Below the pieces are notes generated by a model. The model did no database searches, had not been told where the DNA came from, and saw nothing but the letters and a program-made list of their open reading frames with translations. The translations under genes were made by a program, and so were the position numbers. 64,000 bases of DNA from Megalobrama amblycephala (lineage: Eukaryota > Chordata > Actinopteri > Cypriniformes > Xenocyprididae), in NCBI RefSeq assembly GCF_018812025.1, contig NC_063066.1, forward strand, positions 12,025,882 through 12,089,881, written 5' to 3'. Shown one piece after another: positions 1 to 10,525 of this stretch (within the stretch, counting starts at the first letter, position 1; every line of letters begins with the position of its first letter).

Positions 1-638
1 CAAAGAACTCAGTTGACTTATGATTCATATTGTAATTATTGCTTCTGCGATATGTTACAGTGGCATTTTTCAAATTTAATTAGATAAAAAACACATTAAA
101 ATAAATCTTTGTAGGTCTTCCTTGTTATGAAACAAAGCTGTGACATCCCAAATTTCACTTTGCAGTTTATAAAATTAGGCAAACACTAGAACTACAATGA
201 ATCCATTGACAAACCTCCCATGTGAACTCTGTATAAATTTAGGGGAATATGGTGAAGTCAAGCACAAGTCATAAAATTGTATTGTCTGATCATAATAAAT
301 TAAGGCACCGGACAGAGGACAACTCAGGGAAAAGCGAGGAGGCTTCCCCGGAGACAGACAGTTCAGGCCAGACGAATGGAGTGTGTGTGTGTGTGTGTGT
401 AGTAGCCACACAAACCAAACTACTCAATCAGTCCTGAGCAAGAGGGAATGGGTTGTGCATAAGAAAAATTGAAAGAATTAAGGGGGCTGGAGTGAAAGTG
501 TCCCTAAGTGCAGAGTGAGAGTGTGTACGTGCATTTGTGTGTAGCGCTGAGGACTATATTACCCCTGGGTTGTATGAAGGGGTGTAAATCAGGGGGTCCA
601 ACCACACCATAATGGCCCCTTTGGGTCAGTCTGCTGGC
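1..638. other. Unassigned non-coding DNA
   Basis: No gene, splice-flanked open frame or terminal-repeat element is seen. The stretch is AT-rich at the start and holds one GT microsatellite. Short open frames on both strands have no recognisable domain. Confidence 0.5.
381..400. repeat. (GT)10 microsatellite
   Basis: Ten uninterrupted GT units can be read directly. The tract has no evident function. Confidence 0.95.
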
Positions 639-1113
639 CCTTTAAACAGCTAAAAGAGATGGACGTTGGAGAGAATATACTGCTAAGAGTGATGAGAGAG
701 TGAAAGAGGGAAAAGAAAGAAAAAAAAAAAAAACAGGTGACCTGAATCATTTTGTTCTGAAAGAGTTAAAAAAAAAATTATCAGGTTTAATTCAGAAAAT
801 AAAGGGTTGAGATAAAACGCAAGTGTTGAAATGATTTCTAATCACCTGAGAAATCAGTTTGCTAGCTGAATGAATAAAATAGTGTTATAAGCCTCTGTGA
901 AATTATTATATGTCTTAAACAAACTCTATAATCATCAGTTATACACTATAAAAATAATATTTAAAGTGTCACTATCCACAGCCTTCTATATTTACTGGTA
1001 TAAAACAACAAAATTGACAATGCAGAGTTGTTAATAACACTGCAGGCAAGATAATAGGATATTTGTTTCCCGTGAAGCCATAACCGTACAAATATAAAAT
1101 ATATAAAAAAAAC

Positions 1114-1145
<32 letters not shown>
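1114..1145. repeat. (AAT)n microsatellite
   Basis: An uninterrupted AAT run lies in the loop of the surrounding palindrome. Confidence 0.95.
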
Positions 1146-1146
<1 letters not shown>

Positions 1147-1447
1147 CACAAAAAAACATCATATGTCATATAAAATAAATAATAGTAAAAATAAAAATAA
1201 ATAAAACATGAAAAATAATGCAATATAAACACACACATATATATAATTTTATAGATGTCCTACTAAAAATTATGAAAACAACAATATACTACATCAAATA
1301 TCCTATTATCTTTCCTGCGATGTTATTGACAACTCTGCATTGTCAGTTTTGTTGTTTTATATCAGTAAATATACTGTAGAAGGCTGTGGATATAGTGATA
1401 CCTAAATATTATTTATATAGAGTACAACTGATGATAATAGAGCTCGT

Positions 1448-2413
1448 TTAAAGGTGCCCAAGAATGCTTTTTCACAAGATGTAATATAAGTCTAAGGTGT
1501 CCCCTGAATGTGTCTGTGAAGTTTCAGCTCAAAATACCCCATAGATTTTTTTTAATTCATTTTTTTAACTGCCTATTTTGGGGCATCATTAACTATGCAC
1601 TGATTTTTTCAGCGCGCCGCCCCTTTAAATCGTGTGCTCCCTGCCACACGAGCTCTCGACTATATTACAGCGCATTTACAAAGTTCACACAGCTAATATA
1701 ACCCTCAAATGGATCTTTACAAGATGTTCGTCATGCATGCTGTGTGCATACATCGGATCATGTGAGTAAAGTATTTATTTTGATGTTTACATTTGATTCT
1801 CTATGAGTTTGAGGCTATGCTCTGTGGCTAACGGCTAATGCTACACTGTTGGAGAGATTTATAAAGAATGAAGTTGTGTTTATGAATTATACAGACTGCA
1901 AGTGTTTAAAAATGAAAATAGCGACGGCTCTTGTCTCCGTGAATACAGTAATAAATGATGGTAACTTTAACCTCATTTAACAGTACATTAGCAACATGCT
2001 AACGAAACATTTAGAAAGACAATTTACAAATATCACTAAAAATATCATGATATCATGGATCATGTCAATTATTATTGCTCCATCTGCCATTTTTCGCTAT
2101 TGTTCTTGCTTGCTTACCTTGTCTGTGCACAGATCCAGATGTTAATACTGCCTTTCCTTGTCTAATGCTCGATCATGGGCTGGCATATGCAAATGTTGGG
2201 GGCGTACATATTAATGATCCCGACTGTTACGTAACAGTCTGTGTTATGCTGAGATCCGCGTGTTTTCCGGAAGTCTTTTAAACAAATGAGATTTACATAA
2301 GAAAGAGGAAGCAATGGGGTTTGAAACTCAATGTATGTCTTTTCCATGTACTGAACTCTTGTTATTCAACTATGCCAAGATAAATTCAAATTTTGATTCT
2401 AGGGCACCTTTAA
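1448..2413. mobile_element. TTAA-flanked DNA transposon, copy 1 (AGGTGCCC family)
   Basis: The element proper runs 1452-2409. It begins AGGTGCCC, ends GGGCACCT, and has TTAA on each side (1448-1451 and 2410-2413). Comparison with the uninterrupted left arm of the host palindrome (near 915-930) shows that the empty site carried one TTAA, so TTAA is a true target duplication. That target is known for piggyBac and Kolobok transposons, and I cannot tell which applies. About 958 bases, no transposase, hence non-autonomous. Copies 2 and 3 are at 23817-24694 and, inverted, 36818-37772. Short open frames inside have no recognisable domain. Confidence 0.9.
2187..2274. promoter_or_regulatory. Octamer, TTACGTAA palindrome and ETS-like site in TTAA element copy 1
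   Basis: ATGCAAAT (the POU octamer) lies at 2187-2194. An 18-base perfect palindrome around TTACGTAA (core 2227-2234) follows; that core matches the known PAR-bZIP/NFIL3 consensus. CCGGAAGT, an ETS-type site, is at 2267-2274. On the opposite strand a GGTAAGC donor-like sequence lies near 2112-2118. The octamer and palindrome recur in the other two copies. Regulatory activity is inferred from motifs only. Confidence 0.4.
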
Positions 2414-2664
2414 GGCATATAATAATTTCACAGAGATCAATAACACTTTTTTATTTATTCAACTAACAAACTGATTTCTCAAGTGATAAAAAATCATTTT
2501 AACACTTGCGTTTTATCTCAACCCTTTATTTTCAGTGTAAAACCTGATAAAAAAAATTTTGACTCTTTCAGAACAAAATAATTCAGGTCATCTGTTTTTT
2601 GGCTCTCTCATCACTCTCAGCAGTATATTCTCTCCAACATCTATCTCTTTTGGCTGTTTAAAGG

Positions 2665-3812
2665 TTTTGTTTTGATTATGTTTTGCAATGTAGCATGCTT
2701 AGCTTAGTTTTGGTCATTAACAAAGCCAAATGTTTGCGCACACAAAGCCACAAGAGCGCAAATCATTGGAGTTAGCATTGGTGGGGTGGATAACATTAGC
2801 GCTGTGCCTCCCCATCTTCCTCTTTCTACTCTTCCTGTAACCTCAGAGGTGGAGAAGAAAATGAAGAAGGATTAGTAGAACTCTGAATCATCCAAATTAC
2901 TCTAAATGACTTCTTCCAGAAGGCACAGCCGACGTGTGGCATGTTTAAGATGACATTTCAGTTGTAGAGGTAATTTGCATTCTATTTGACTCTGAACGGC
3001 ACGCCGATATTAAGGATTCAGCCTGCATTTTTTTTGATTCACTCAGTTCAAAGATACACGCTAAGCAGCCGGGCTTAATCAGGGCAAGCACGACTCCTGT
3101 CAATCTAAGACAAAAGACATGGAGCTTCTCTAAGCTCCCGAGGCATTCGGCCCTGTCCACTCATGACACAGAGCAAATCTCAACTGCATCAATTCATCTT
3201 ATTAAACAAAGATCTCAAACCGAACACATGTATCGGTAATATCACGGGCGAAATTAAAAGAAAGCGAGGGTGGGGGGTAAAAAGGAAGCAGGAGAAAAAA
3301 GATTATGTTCAGGTTATTACATGCGGCTGCACATCATGAGGTGTGAGGTTGCTGTGATCCTGTTGCTAAGATACTTGGCTAATACCACGGAAACAAGCCC
3401 ATATTGCTAATCTAGAGGAATCCATGCATGCCTCCACATATTTTGGCAGTGTGAGCTTGGACTCCATTACATGTCGTCAGTCCCTCACCTACAGTCTATG
3501 GTGTCTCCCTTTTTATCTCCATAAGCCCCCAAGATCTGAAAGAAATATAGAAATGTGACACACTTTTGCCGCTATATTTGGTGGCCATGGGCAATTTAAA
3601 AAGGATTACACTTTGGGAGAAGGTTCTGTGAAAGTAAAAAACATGTGCATCCAGCCATAAGAGTCCTTCAAAGAATGCATATCTGCGGAAAAAAGCACCT
3701 GTTTTGATAACACATTTTGAAGTCTACTCCATAGAATGAGAGCACTCGTGATTTTCAATGCATTAACAATACGCCTCATGAAAATATGAATTTTTGCAAT
3801 TAAGTATATAGG
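2665..3812. other. Unassigned non-coding DNA
   Basis: This is mostly single-copy sequence with no recognisable gene, terminal repeat or microsatellite. Possible open frames are short and lack splice context. Confidence 0.45.
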
Positions 3813-4040
3813 CCTGGTTTCACAGACAGGGCTTAGATTAAGCCAGGCCTTTGTTTAGTTAGGACTTTTAAGTAGATTTATAAACCCGTCGTAGAAAAAA
3901 AATTACTGTTGTGCATCTTGAGACAAAACAATGACACTGATATATTTTAAGATATGTCAGTACAAGTTGCTTTCAGTTAAAACAGCTCAAACATGCATTT
4001 CAGTCTGGGACTAGGCTTAAGCTTTGTCTGGGAAACCAGG
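3813..4040. mobile_element. Short MITE with CCTGGTTTC ends
   Basis: The ends are inverted repeats: CCTGGTTTCACAGACAGGG at 3813 and, inverted, a run ending GTCTGGGAAACCAGG at 4040. The element is 228 bases with no coding capacity. From memory this is a common cyprinid repeat. The superfamily is not assigned. Confidence 0.85.
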
Positions 4041-4456
4041 TGATAATATTGAGGTGCTCATAGATGTGTTCAAAATCACTGATGCGCACTGAATTGTATG
4101 GCAACTTTATCTAAAAGTGATTCAGACTGATCTGAAGTTTATTTTAAAGGAAAATTTGGTTTGCACAACATAATATAAACTGAATAATTCTGACCATCTG
4201 CTGAAACCTATAATGAATTAGAACTACAATTTCAATAATGAAACAAAAAAAAATCAAAAACTAACAAAATTGCAGCTATGTTCATGTGTTATTGTCAAAA
4301 TGCTGTAAAAATTTTAATTAAAAAGCAAAAGTTTAATATAATAAATATTATATATCAAGGTCAAGGTGATACTATTCCTGAATGCTCAATATATATCAAA
4401 AATCTTCAATAACATCATAACACAAGTGTGATATTTACCACTTCTGTATACTGATA
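4041..4456. other. Unassigned AT-rich non-coding DNA
   Basis: No gene or element boundary is seen between the two flanking MITEs. The sequence is A/T-rich with no long open frame. Confidence 0.45.
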
Positions 4457-5245
4457 TTAAAGGGATAGTTCACCCAAAAATGAAAATTTTATGTTTATCT
4501 GCTTACCCCCAGCGCATCCAAGATGTAGGTGACTTTGTTTCTTCAGTAGAAAACAAATGATGATTTTTAACTCCAACCGTTGCCGTCTGTCAGTCTTATA
4601 ATGTGGGTCAATGGGAACTTCTTTTACAAGAGTAAATAAAACATGCACAGACAAATCCAAATTAAACCCTGCGGCTCATGACGACACATTGATGTCCTAA
4701 GACACGAAACGATCGGTTTGTGCGAGAAACCGAACAGTATTTATATCATTTTTTTACCTCTAATACACCACTATGTCCAACTGCGTTCATCACTCGATTA
4801 GTGAGGTCTGATCGCGCTCTGACAACGGCAGTGATGTCTAGCTCTCATTGAAGTATACGCGCGAGACATCACTGTTGTTGTCAGAGCGCGACCAGACCTC
4901 ACTAATCGAGTGATGGATGCAGTAGGACATAGTGGTGTATTAGAGGTAAAAAATGATATAAATACTGTTCGGTTTCTCAAACAAACCGATCGTTTCGTGT
5001 CTTAGGACATCAATGTGTCATCATGAGCCGCAGGGTTTAATTTGGATTTGTCTAAGCAAGTTGTATTTACTCTTATAAAAGAAGTTCCCATTGACCCACA
5101 TTATACGGCTGACAGACGGCAACGGTTGGAGTTAACAATCATAATTTGTGTTCTACTGAAGAAACAAAGACACCTACATCTTGGATGCCCTGGGGGTAAG
5201 CAGATAAACATCAAATTTTCATTTTTGGGTGAACTATCCCTTTAA
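4457..5245. mobile_element. Near-perfect foldback MITE with TTAA flanks (AGGGATAGTTCACCC ends)
   Basis: The arms 4461-4839 and 4864-5241 are inverted copies around a ~24-base loop, so a single strand could fold over almost the whole length. Ends are AGGGATAGTTCACCC and its inverse, with TTAA at 4457-4460 and 5242-5245. The ends are among the commonest repeat termini in zebrafish and carp, and the foldback form resembles the Angel-type elements described in zebrafish (from memory, not checked). Mirror-image open frames in the two arms are by-products of the symmetry. Confidence 0.92.
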
Positions 5246-5888
5246 TAATCCATTTATTTACAATAATGTTACTAATCCATAATGGGGCAAATCAGCACTT
5301 TTATTCTTCTTTATATAATACCACATGTGGTAAGCATCAATGTTTGTGCACGTCCAAGTAAATGTTACTGTGAACACTTTCTCCAGGCACATATTGTTAT
5401 TGCTGCTAAAGAGTAAACAGAGAAGGTTAGATCGATATGGAGCAGTGCGGTAGGGACGACAAACCTTTCGCTTTTCTTCTCTACCGCTCCACTCGTTTCT
5501 CCCAGTGGCGGGAGAAACAGCCTTGTTTACTGGCGAAGGGTCTGGCCGTTGATTGTCATCCCCGCGGTAATGGCAATGCGTGCACCAGATCAATAACCAT
5601 CTGCACCAATCCTCAAGCAATAACATTCAATAGGGAAAATCCATTTACTTTTACTTACCTTTCATTTCTTTCATTTTACCATAAGGACACCCAGCCTGGG
5701 CAGTGGGCTTAGCTAGGAGGGCATTTAGCATGGGACCCAAACACCACAAGTACCTTAAGCCTGTTTTTTCCCACTCAAAATTGGTGGCTGTTTGTGAAAA
5801 GGTAGACTTTTTTTTTAAGGGAGAGAAAGATATCAGAAAGGTAAAAACTGCAGAACATCTAGCATTTGCAAAATGTGTGTTTGTGCTA
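5246..5888. other. Unassigned DNA between foldback and Tc1 relic
   Basis: Open frames of about 120 codons on the minus strand and 90 on the plus strand overlap around 5258-5712. Neither shows a recognisable domain, and both lack good splice context. The mildly GC-richer patch 5430-5610 could be a fragment of an unrecognised repeat. Confidence 0.35.
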
Positions 5889-6116
5889 CAGTGCTCAGCG
5901 TAAATGAGTACACCCCCTTTGAAAAGTGACATTTTAAACAATATCTCAATGAACACAAAAACAATTTCCAAAATGTTGACAAGACTAAATTTAATATAAC
6001 AACTGTTTAACTTATAACATGAAAGTAAGGTTAATAATATAACTTAGATTACACATTTTTCAGTTTTACTCAAATTAGGGTGATGCAAAAATGAATACAC
6101 CCTACAACAAAAACTA

Positions 6117-7076
6117 CTACATCTGGTACTTTGAATGGCCTCTATGATTTTTAATGACAGCACCAATTCTTCTAGGCATGGAATGAACAAGTTGGCGACA
6201 TTTTGCAACATCTATCTTTTTCCATTCTTCAAGAATGACTTCTTTTAGAGACTGGATGCTGGATGGAGAGTCTCTTCAGAATTCCCCATAGATGTTTGCT
6301 TGGGTTGATCATGAGCCAATGAATAACTTTCACCCTATTCTTCTTCAGAAATCCACCAGTGGCCTTAGATGTGTGTTTAGGATCATTGTCATGTTGGAAA
6401 AGTGCATGACGACCAAGGGCACGGAGTGATGGTAGCATCTTCTCTTTCAGTATAGAGCAGTACATCTGTGAATTCATGATGCCATCAATGAAATGCAGCT
6501 CCCCGACACCAGCAGCACTCGTGCAGCCCCATATAAAGACACTGCCACCACCATGTTTCACAGTAGGCACCATGCATTTTTCTTTGTATTCCTCACCTTT
6601 GCGCCGACATACAGTTTTGAAGCCATCATTTCCAAAAACATTTATCTTGGTCTCATCACTCCAGAGTATAGAGTCCCAGTAGTCTTCATCTTTGTCAGCA
6701 TGGGCCCTGGCAAACTCACGGTGGGCTTTCTTCTTTCATGGACGGCACCCATGCATGCCATTCCTCTGCAGTGTACGCCATATTGTGTCATGGGAAATAG
6801 TCACCCTAGTTTGGCTTTCTACTTCTTTATATAACTGCAGTGAACTTGCATGCCGATTTTCTTCAGCCCTTCTCGTCAGAAGACGCTCCTGTCGAGGTGT
6901 TCACTTCCATGGATGACCTGGAAGTCTCTGTGAGATGGTTGCAGTACCACTTTTGCTACAGTATTCTGACTGATAAGTAAAGCTTTGCTGATCTTCTTGT
7001 AGCCTTCACCTTTCTGGTGTAAAGAAATGATTTTCTTTCTCATGTCTTGTGACATTTCTCTTCCATGTGGTGCCAT
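6117..7076 (-). pseudogene. Tc1-like transposase pseudogene
   Basis: Read right to left, the start ATG at 7076 opens an N-terminal paired-like helix-turn-helix segment with REMSQDMRKKI and GYKKISKALLISQNTVAKVV. The catalytic core is in a second segment: WSDET (first Asp) near 6650-6664, KHGGGSVFIWGC near 6545, and HDNDPKHTSKAT (second Asp) near 6380. Where the family has NPIExLW with the third catalytic acid, this copy reads NPSKHLW, so the Glu is now Lys. An in-frame stop (TGA) sits upstream of the core near 6740, and the C-terminal part beyond about 6265 is in another frame, ending at the stop 6117-6119. Length matches a normal ~340-residue transposase, so the gene is mutated rather than deleted. 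It cannot make active enzyme. Confidence 0.92.
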
Positions 7077-7172
7077 TGCTGACAGCATGAAATGGGAAGG
7101 GGTTTTAACACCCTTTTATAGTCAACTGTCTGCTGGACACCTGTGTAATGAATAATTAGACTCACCTGTGAT

Positions 7173-7193
7173 TTTTTTTTTTTTTTTTTTTTT
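7173..7193. repeat. Poly(T) tract
   Basis: A T homopolymer of about 20 bases near the right end of the Tc1 relic. It is probably simple slippage. Confidence 0.9.
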
Positions 7194-7300
7194 GTGACTT
7201 TTTTTTAACCACATTTTTGTTCTCTAAGTTATATTATTAACCTTACTTTCATGTTATAAGTTAAACAGATGTTATATAAAACTCTTGTCAACATTGTGGA

Positions 7301-7809
7301 TTTTTTTTTTTTAATAACCAACTCGTTTATACCTTCAAAATATGAGGAATATATAATATTTCAAATATGAGGGAAGAACACAACACTAAACATTTTGTTA
7401 AGGTATTTATCTGATAAATTGATATGGCAAAATAAGGCAAACTACAGATAAAGGTTTTATATATATAAATAACAATATAATATATTTAATATATTTAAGA
7501 ATAATATTAATAATAATAATTAATTCTGACTAAGTAAATGAACAGGACAAATATAAAATTATTTAAAATGCTCATTGTGTTTTCTGCCATCACTCTCCAG
7601 AAGCTGGCCTGTATATGTCTCTGCTTCATAACAATGAATCTGGCTGGCCTCCCAATAACCCTGCTCCCATAGTCTAAGTCCACCTCCCCATCGTCACACC
7701 AGCAGCCAAATATCCATGCAAAAAAGCAACATTACCCAGCCTGATCCACTGCGAGAGACAGCTAGAGCAATGATTCAAGCAGCCTATTTCTAAGAACAGA
7801 GTACCGACA

Positions 7810-7841
<32 letters not shown>

Positions 7842-9240
7842 CAACACCAACAGAATTATGAGTGTGTTTATTAGGGGCATGCTTGTTTATGAAACTGAAT
7901 GCTTGGCTCCCACTGTCACTGGGAATGGGCCGTACCTTTTATGATTTATATTTATGAGGTATTTTTGCTAAAGCGTCACCATGCCTGAAAAGTGTCATCT
8001 ACATCATCTTGTGGGAATGAATTCAGTGAAGCAAACAATATCCCACCCAAACAAACTATTTTTAAAGCAAAACATATTTACATTTGAGTAAAACTGCACA
8101 CATCTTGATTTAAAGGATGAAAGGGGTAAGTTTTATAAGGGATTTACTAAGATAAATAGGTTAAAGGACACAGATGTCATGTGCACTTGTGGTACATGTA
8201 AGCTACATATATATGTGGGAGTATATATGCATATAAATACAAACACACACACACAGAGAGAGAATACATACTGGCAAATCTAGCATTATTAAAGGCCTGT
8301 GTTTGTGATGCACAAAAAGCCACTAGTCTTAAGTATTTATCGGATGTGCTTATGTATGTCGCTATTAATATTCTCGGAATACGTGTAAAGACGTGGCTTA
8401 TGTGAGAATGTTCCTTTGAGTGTTCACACACATCCTCCGGATTACTGAGACTATACCATATACAGAGGCTTGTAAATGCTTTAGTAAAAAGTTGTCCAAC
8501 TATTGTTATGCCTGATAAATATGGCCCATCATATAGATGCACTTAATCTCTCTGTGAAGGTCACAACCTTACATGTTACATATACGAGCACACTCGAAGT
8601 GAGAGATGCCCACATCACGCTCATAAATTGCCTATTGTTCCAGGTTGAGCTTCAAGCGCGCTGGAATGCCAAGAGCGCCTGACAGAAGGCCACTGTACTC
8701 CCACCAGTGACAGCAGTGACTCACTGAAGCATCCATGCCATCCCACATTGTAAAGCTCCGGGCCTGGCATCCTCAAATCCACAGTGAGGCATTAAAGCTG
8801 GGTCTGGGATTTGAAAGACTTCAGAAGCCACATACATGCAGATGTGCAAATGTTGGCAAGATCATGAGTTACTTGTACTGTTTCAATAGTACATAATAAA
8901 GTTGGTATATAGGGCTTAAAAACAAACAAACAATAAAAAAGGATATACTTTTTATGTGAGTCCAATAATCACAATTATGATGTAACTCGGGAATACATGA
9001 CTGCAATTAAAATTTTACTGTTGTTGCACAGTGCTATTTTTCTTAATAAAGTATTACACGTTGTAACATTCATTGCGTACTATCCCCCTTGCAATATTTG
9101 AACCATTAAACCTTTATTAGTTAATCTAACATTTATTTTATTGAAGTAGTTTGTTATTAAAAAAACAGCTGTTTATTAATTTAATGTTTTTGTTCTGAAA
9201 GTTGAGTATAGACACAACACAAATAAAAAAGCAAAACACA
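7301..9240. other. Unassigned mostly single-copy DNA
   Basis: No gene is recognised. A CA microsatellite lies at 7813-7841 and a short CA/GA tract near 8240-8265. The GC-richer part 8580-8830 has no long open frame; it may be regulatory or simply unique DNA. Confidence 0.45.
7813..7841. repeat. (CA)n microsatellite
   Basis: An uninterrupted CA run that can be read directly. Confidence 0.95.
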
Positions 9241-9993
9241 CACTGTAAAAAATGACCGTGATTTTAGCAGTAAAAGACTGTAAAAATGCTGCGGTGAAAA
9301 ACTGTCAATTGGTTTTCAGAAAGTTTCCGTACTATATACGGTGAATAACTGTAATAGATCTAACGGTACATTTAATGTAATTTTACGGTAAAATACCGTT
9401 AAATTCAGTTTTTGGAAGTGAAAAATAACAATTCATTGTAAAAATTTACAGTGAAAAAACGTAAATTGACATTCCCACAATTCCCTGCGTGACACTTCAC
9501 ATTTGATATATTTTCGTTGAAATAACTCTGTTTCTTCTTAGTTTTTCTCATTTTTTTCTAATCAGTTATGTACATTAGGGTTTTATGTTACATCTAATGC
9601 TGTTAAATTAATGTTTATTGCATTTTTAAAATTTCATGCATGTTACCATGATGGTGTTTAGTGTGTGTGAATGACACTGTGTGAACCTTCTATATGTTAG
9701 TGTTGTCCTTATCAGCTTGTGGAAAAGCTGCTTGTGATGAACTTTTATTCATCATGTGACTCTTATCACCGCTGTGTTCGGTGACTGTCAGTGTATTATA
9801 AAGGTACAAAACAGATATTAGTACTTCATTAGGTTGGTAAATTAACATTATATCAGTTAATGAAATACGTTATTTTACCGTAAATTTAACAGATTTTTTT
9901 TTTTACGTTGCTACTGTATTTTTTACGGTAAAGTTCTGGCAACCACAGCTGCCGTTTTTTTACCGTAAATTTTACTGGGATTTTTTTACAGTG
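9241..9993. mobile_element. CACTGTAAAA-ended DNA element, ~750 bp
   Basis: The ends are CACTGTAAAA (9241) and TTTTACAGTG (9993). ACGGTAAAA and TTTTACCGT motifs repeat many times inside both ends and are themselves inverted. No coding capacity. A similar inner repeat is known to me from fish genomes. No certain target duplication is visible, though CACA flanks both sides. Confidence 0.82.
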
Positions 9994-10359
9994 CACAAAT
10001 GTAGTTTTGAGAGTCTAGAGCCATTACTGTAGGAAACTTCTTGATAAATTTTGCATCATTTTTATGTGCTTTGTAAAGATACTTATATTAGAAATATATG
10101 TTCTTTAGTGCCGACAAAATTAGCACGTTAAAGCATTCAATTAATATTTCCTGTTTAACACACTAAAAATATTTAACGCAAATAATGCAGCATCTGTTTT
10201 TCCCCTCATAATTTGGTTAGCGTTACATTATATTAATATGATCATGCTCTTATTCATGCAAATGCTTTAAAACCACTCAAGCGCGAGAAGACAAAAGAGA
10301 ACGCGCTGTCTGTGAATGTCCTGTCTATATGAGACACTAACACACACACAAAGCACTGA
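9994..10359. other. Unassigned AT-rich DNA
   Basis: No gene, repeat boundary or long open frame is seen here. Confidence 0.45.
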
Positions 10360-10525
10360 TATGGAAGGCCAAAAGGTTCACAAACACGTGTATTTCACGC
10401 ATTAAATACGTGTTGTTTGTCCGTGAAAAATCAGCATGTTAAATACGCGTATTCAACATGTATTTAACACGTGAAATATGTTAAAATTGTTGTTTACGTG
10501 TTTTTGAACCTTTTGGCCTTCCATA
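10360..10525. mobile_element. Small palindromic MITE with TATGGAAGGCC ends
   Basis: TATGGAAGGCCAAAAGGTTC at 10360 is exactly inverted at the right end, 10505-10525. The interior is also largely self-complementary, with runs such as ACACGTGTATTTCACGC and GTATTTAACACGTGAAAT, so the 166 bases can fold into one hairpin. It encodes nothing. It could be a MITE or a fixed palindrome. Confidence 0.8.

Larger units (their letters stand above)
639..2664. repeat. Large foldback (palindromic) element with an inserted transposon
   Basis: The left arm 639-1068 is the inverted copy of 1295-2664, apart from a ~960-base insertion in the right arm. Matching landmarks are CCTTTAAACAGC at 639 and GCTGTTTAAAGG at 2653-2664, and ACAATGCAGAGTTGT near 1018 against ACAACTCTGCATTGT near 1331. 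Arm identity is high but imperfect, with small indels. The loop 1069-1294 contains an AAT microsatellite. The layout fits a foldback DNA transposon or an inverted duplication. I do not recognise the family, and the exact ends are uncertain because no clear target duplication flanks it. Confidence 0.85.
5887..7300 (-). mobile_element. Degenerate Tc1/mariner-type transposon
   Basis: The left end starts CAGTGCTCAGCG at 5889 right after a TA (5887-5888), as expected for Tc1/mariner. A subterminal inverted repeat of ~80 bases at 5970-6055 is matched by 7222-7300. The outermost right terminus is missing or unrecognisable, since the match stops near 7300 in a T-rich run. The dead transposase gene lies between the repeats on the minus strand. 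Without an intact right end it is probably immobile. Confidence 0.9.

Noticed and set aside
2075..2281. A 68-codon frame in TTAA copy 1, with a similar frame in copy 2 at 24327
   Set aside because: The similarity is due to the shared transposon. The frames diverge by indels between copies and have no known domain.
4457..5245. Mirror open frames of 67 codons at both ends of the foldback
   Set aside because: They are the same inverted sequence read twice and have no ATG context or domain.
5258..5712. Overlapping frames of 122 (minus) and 91 (plus) codons
   Set aside because: They lie on opposite strands of the same DNA with no domain or splice signals. Chance or an unrecognised repeat.
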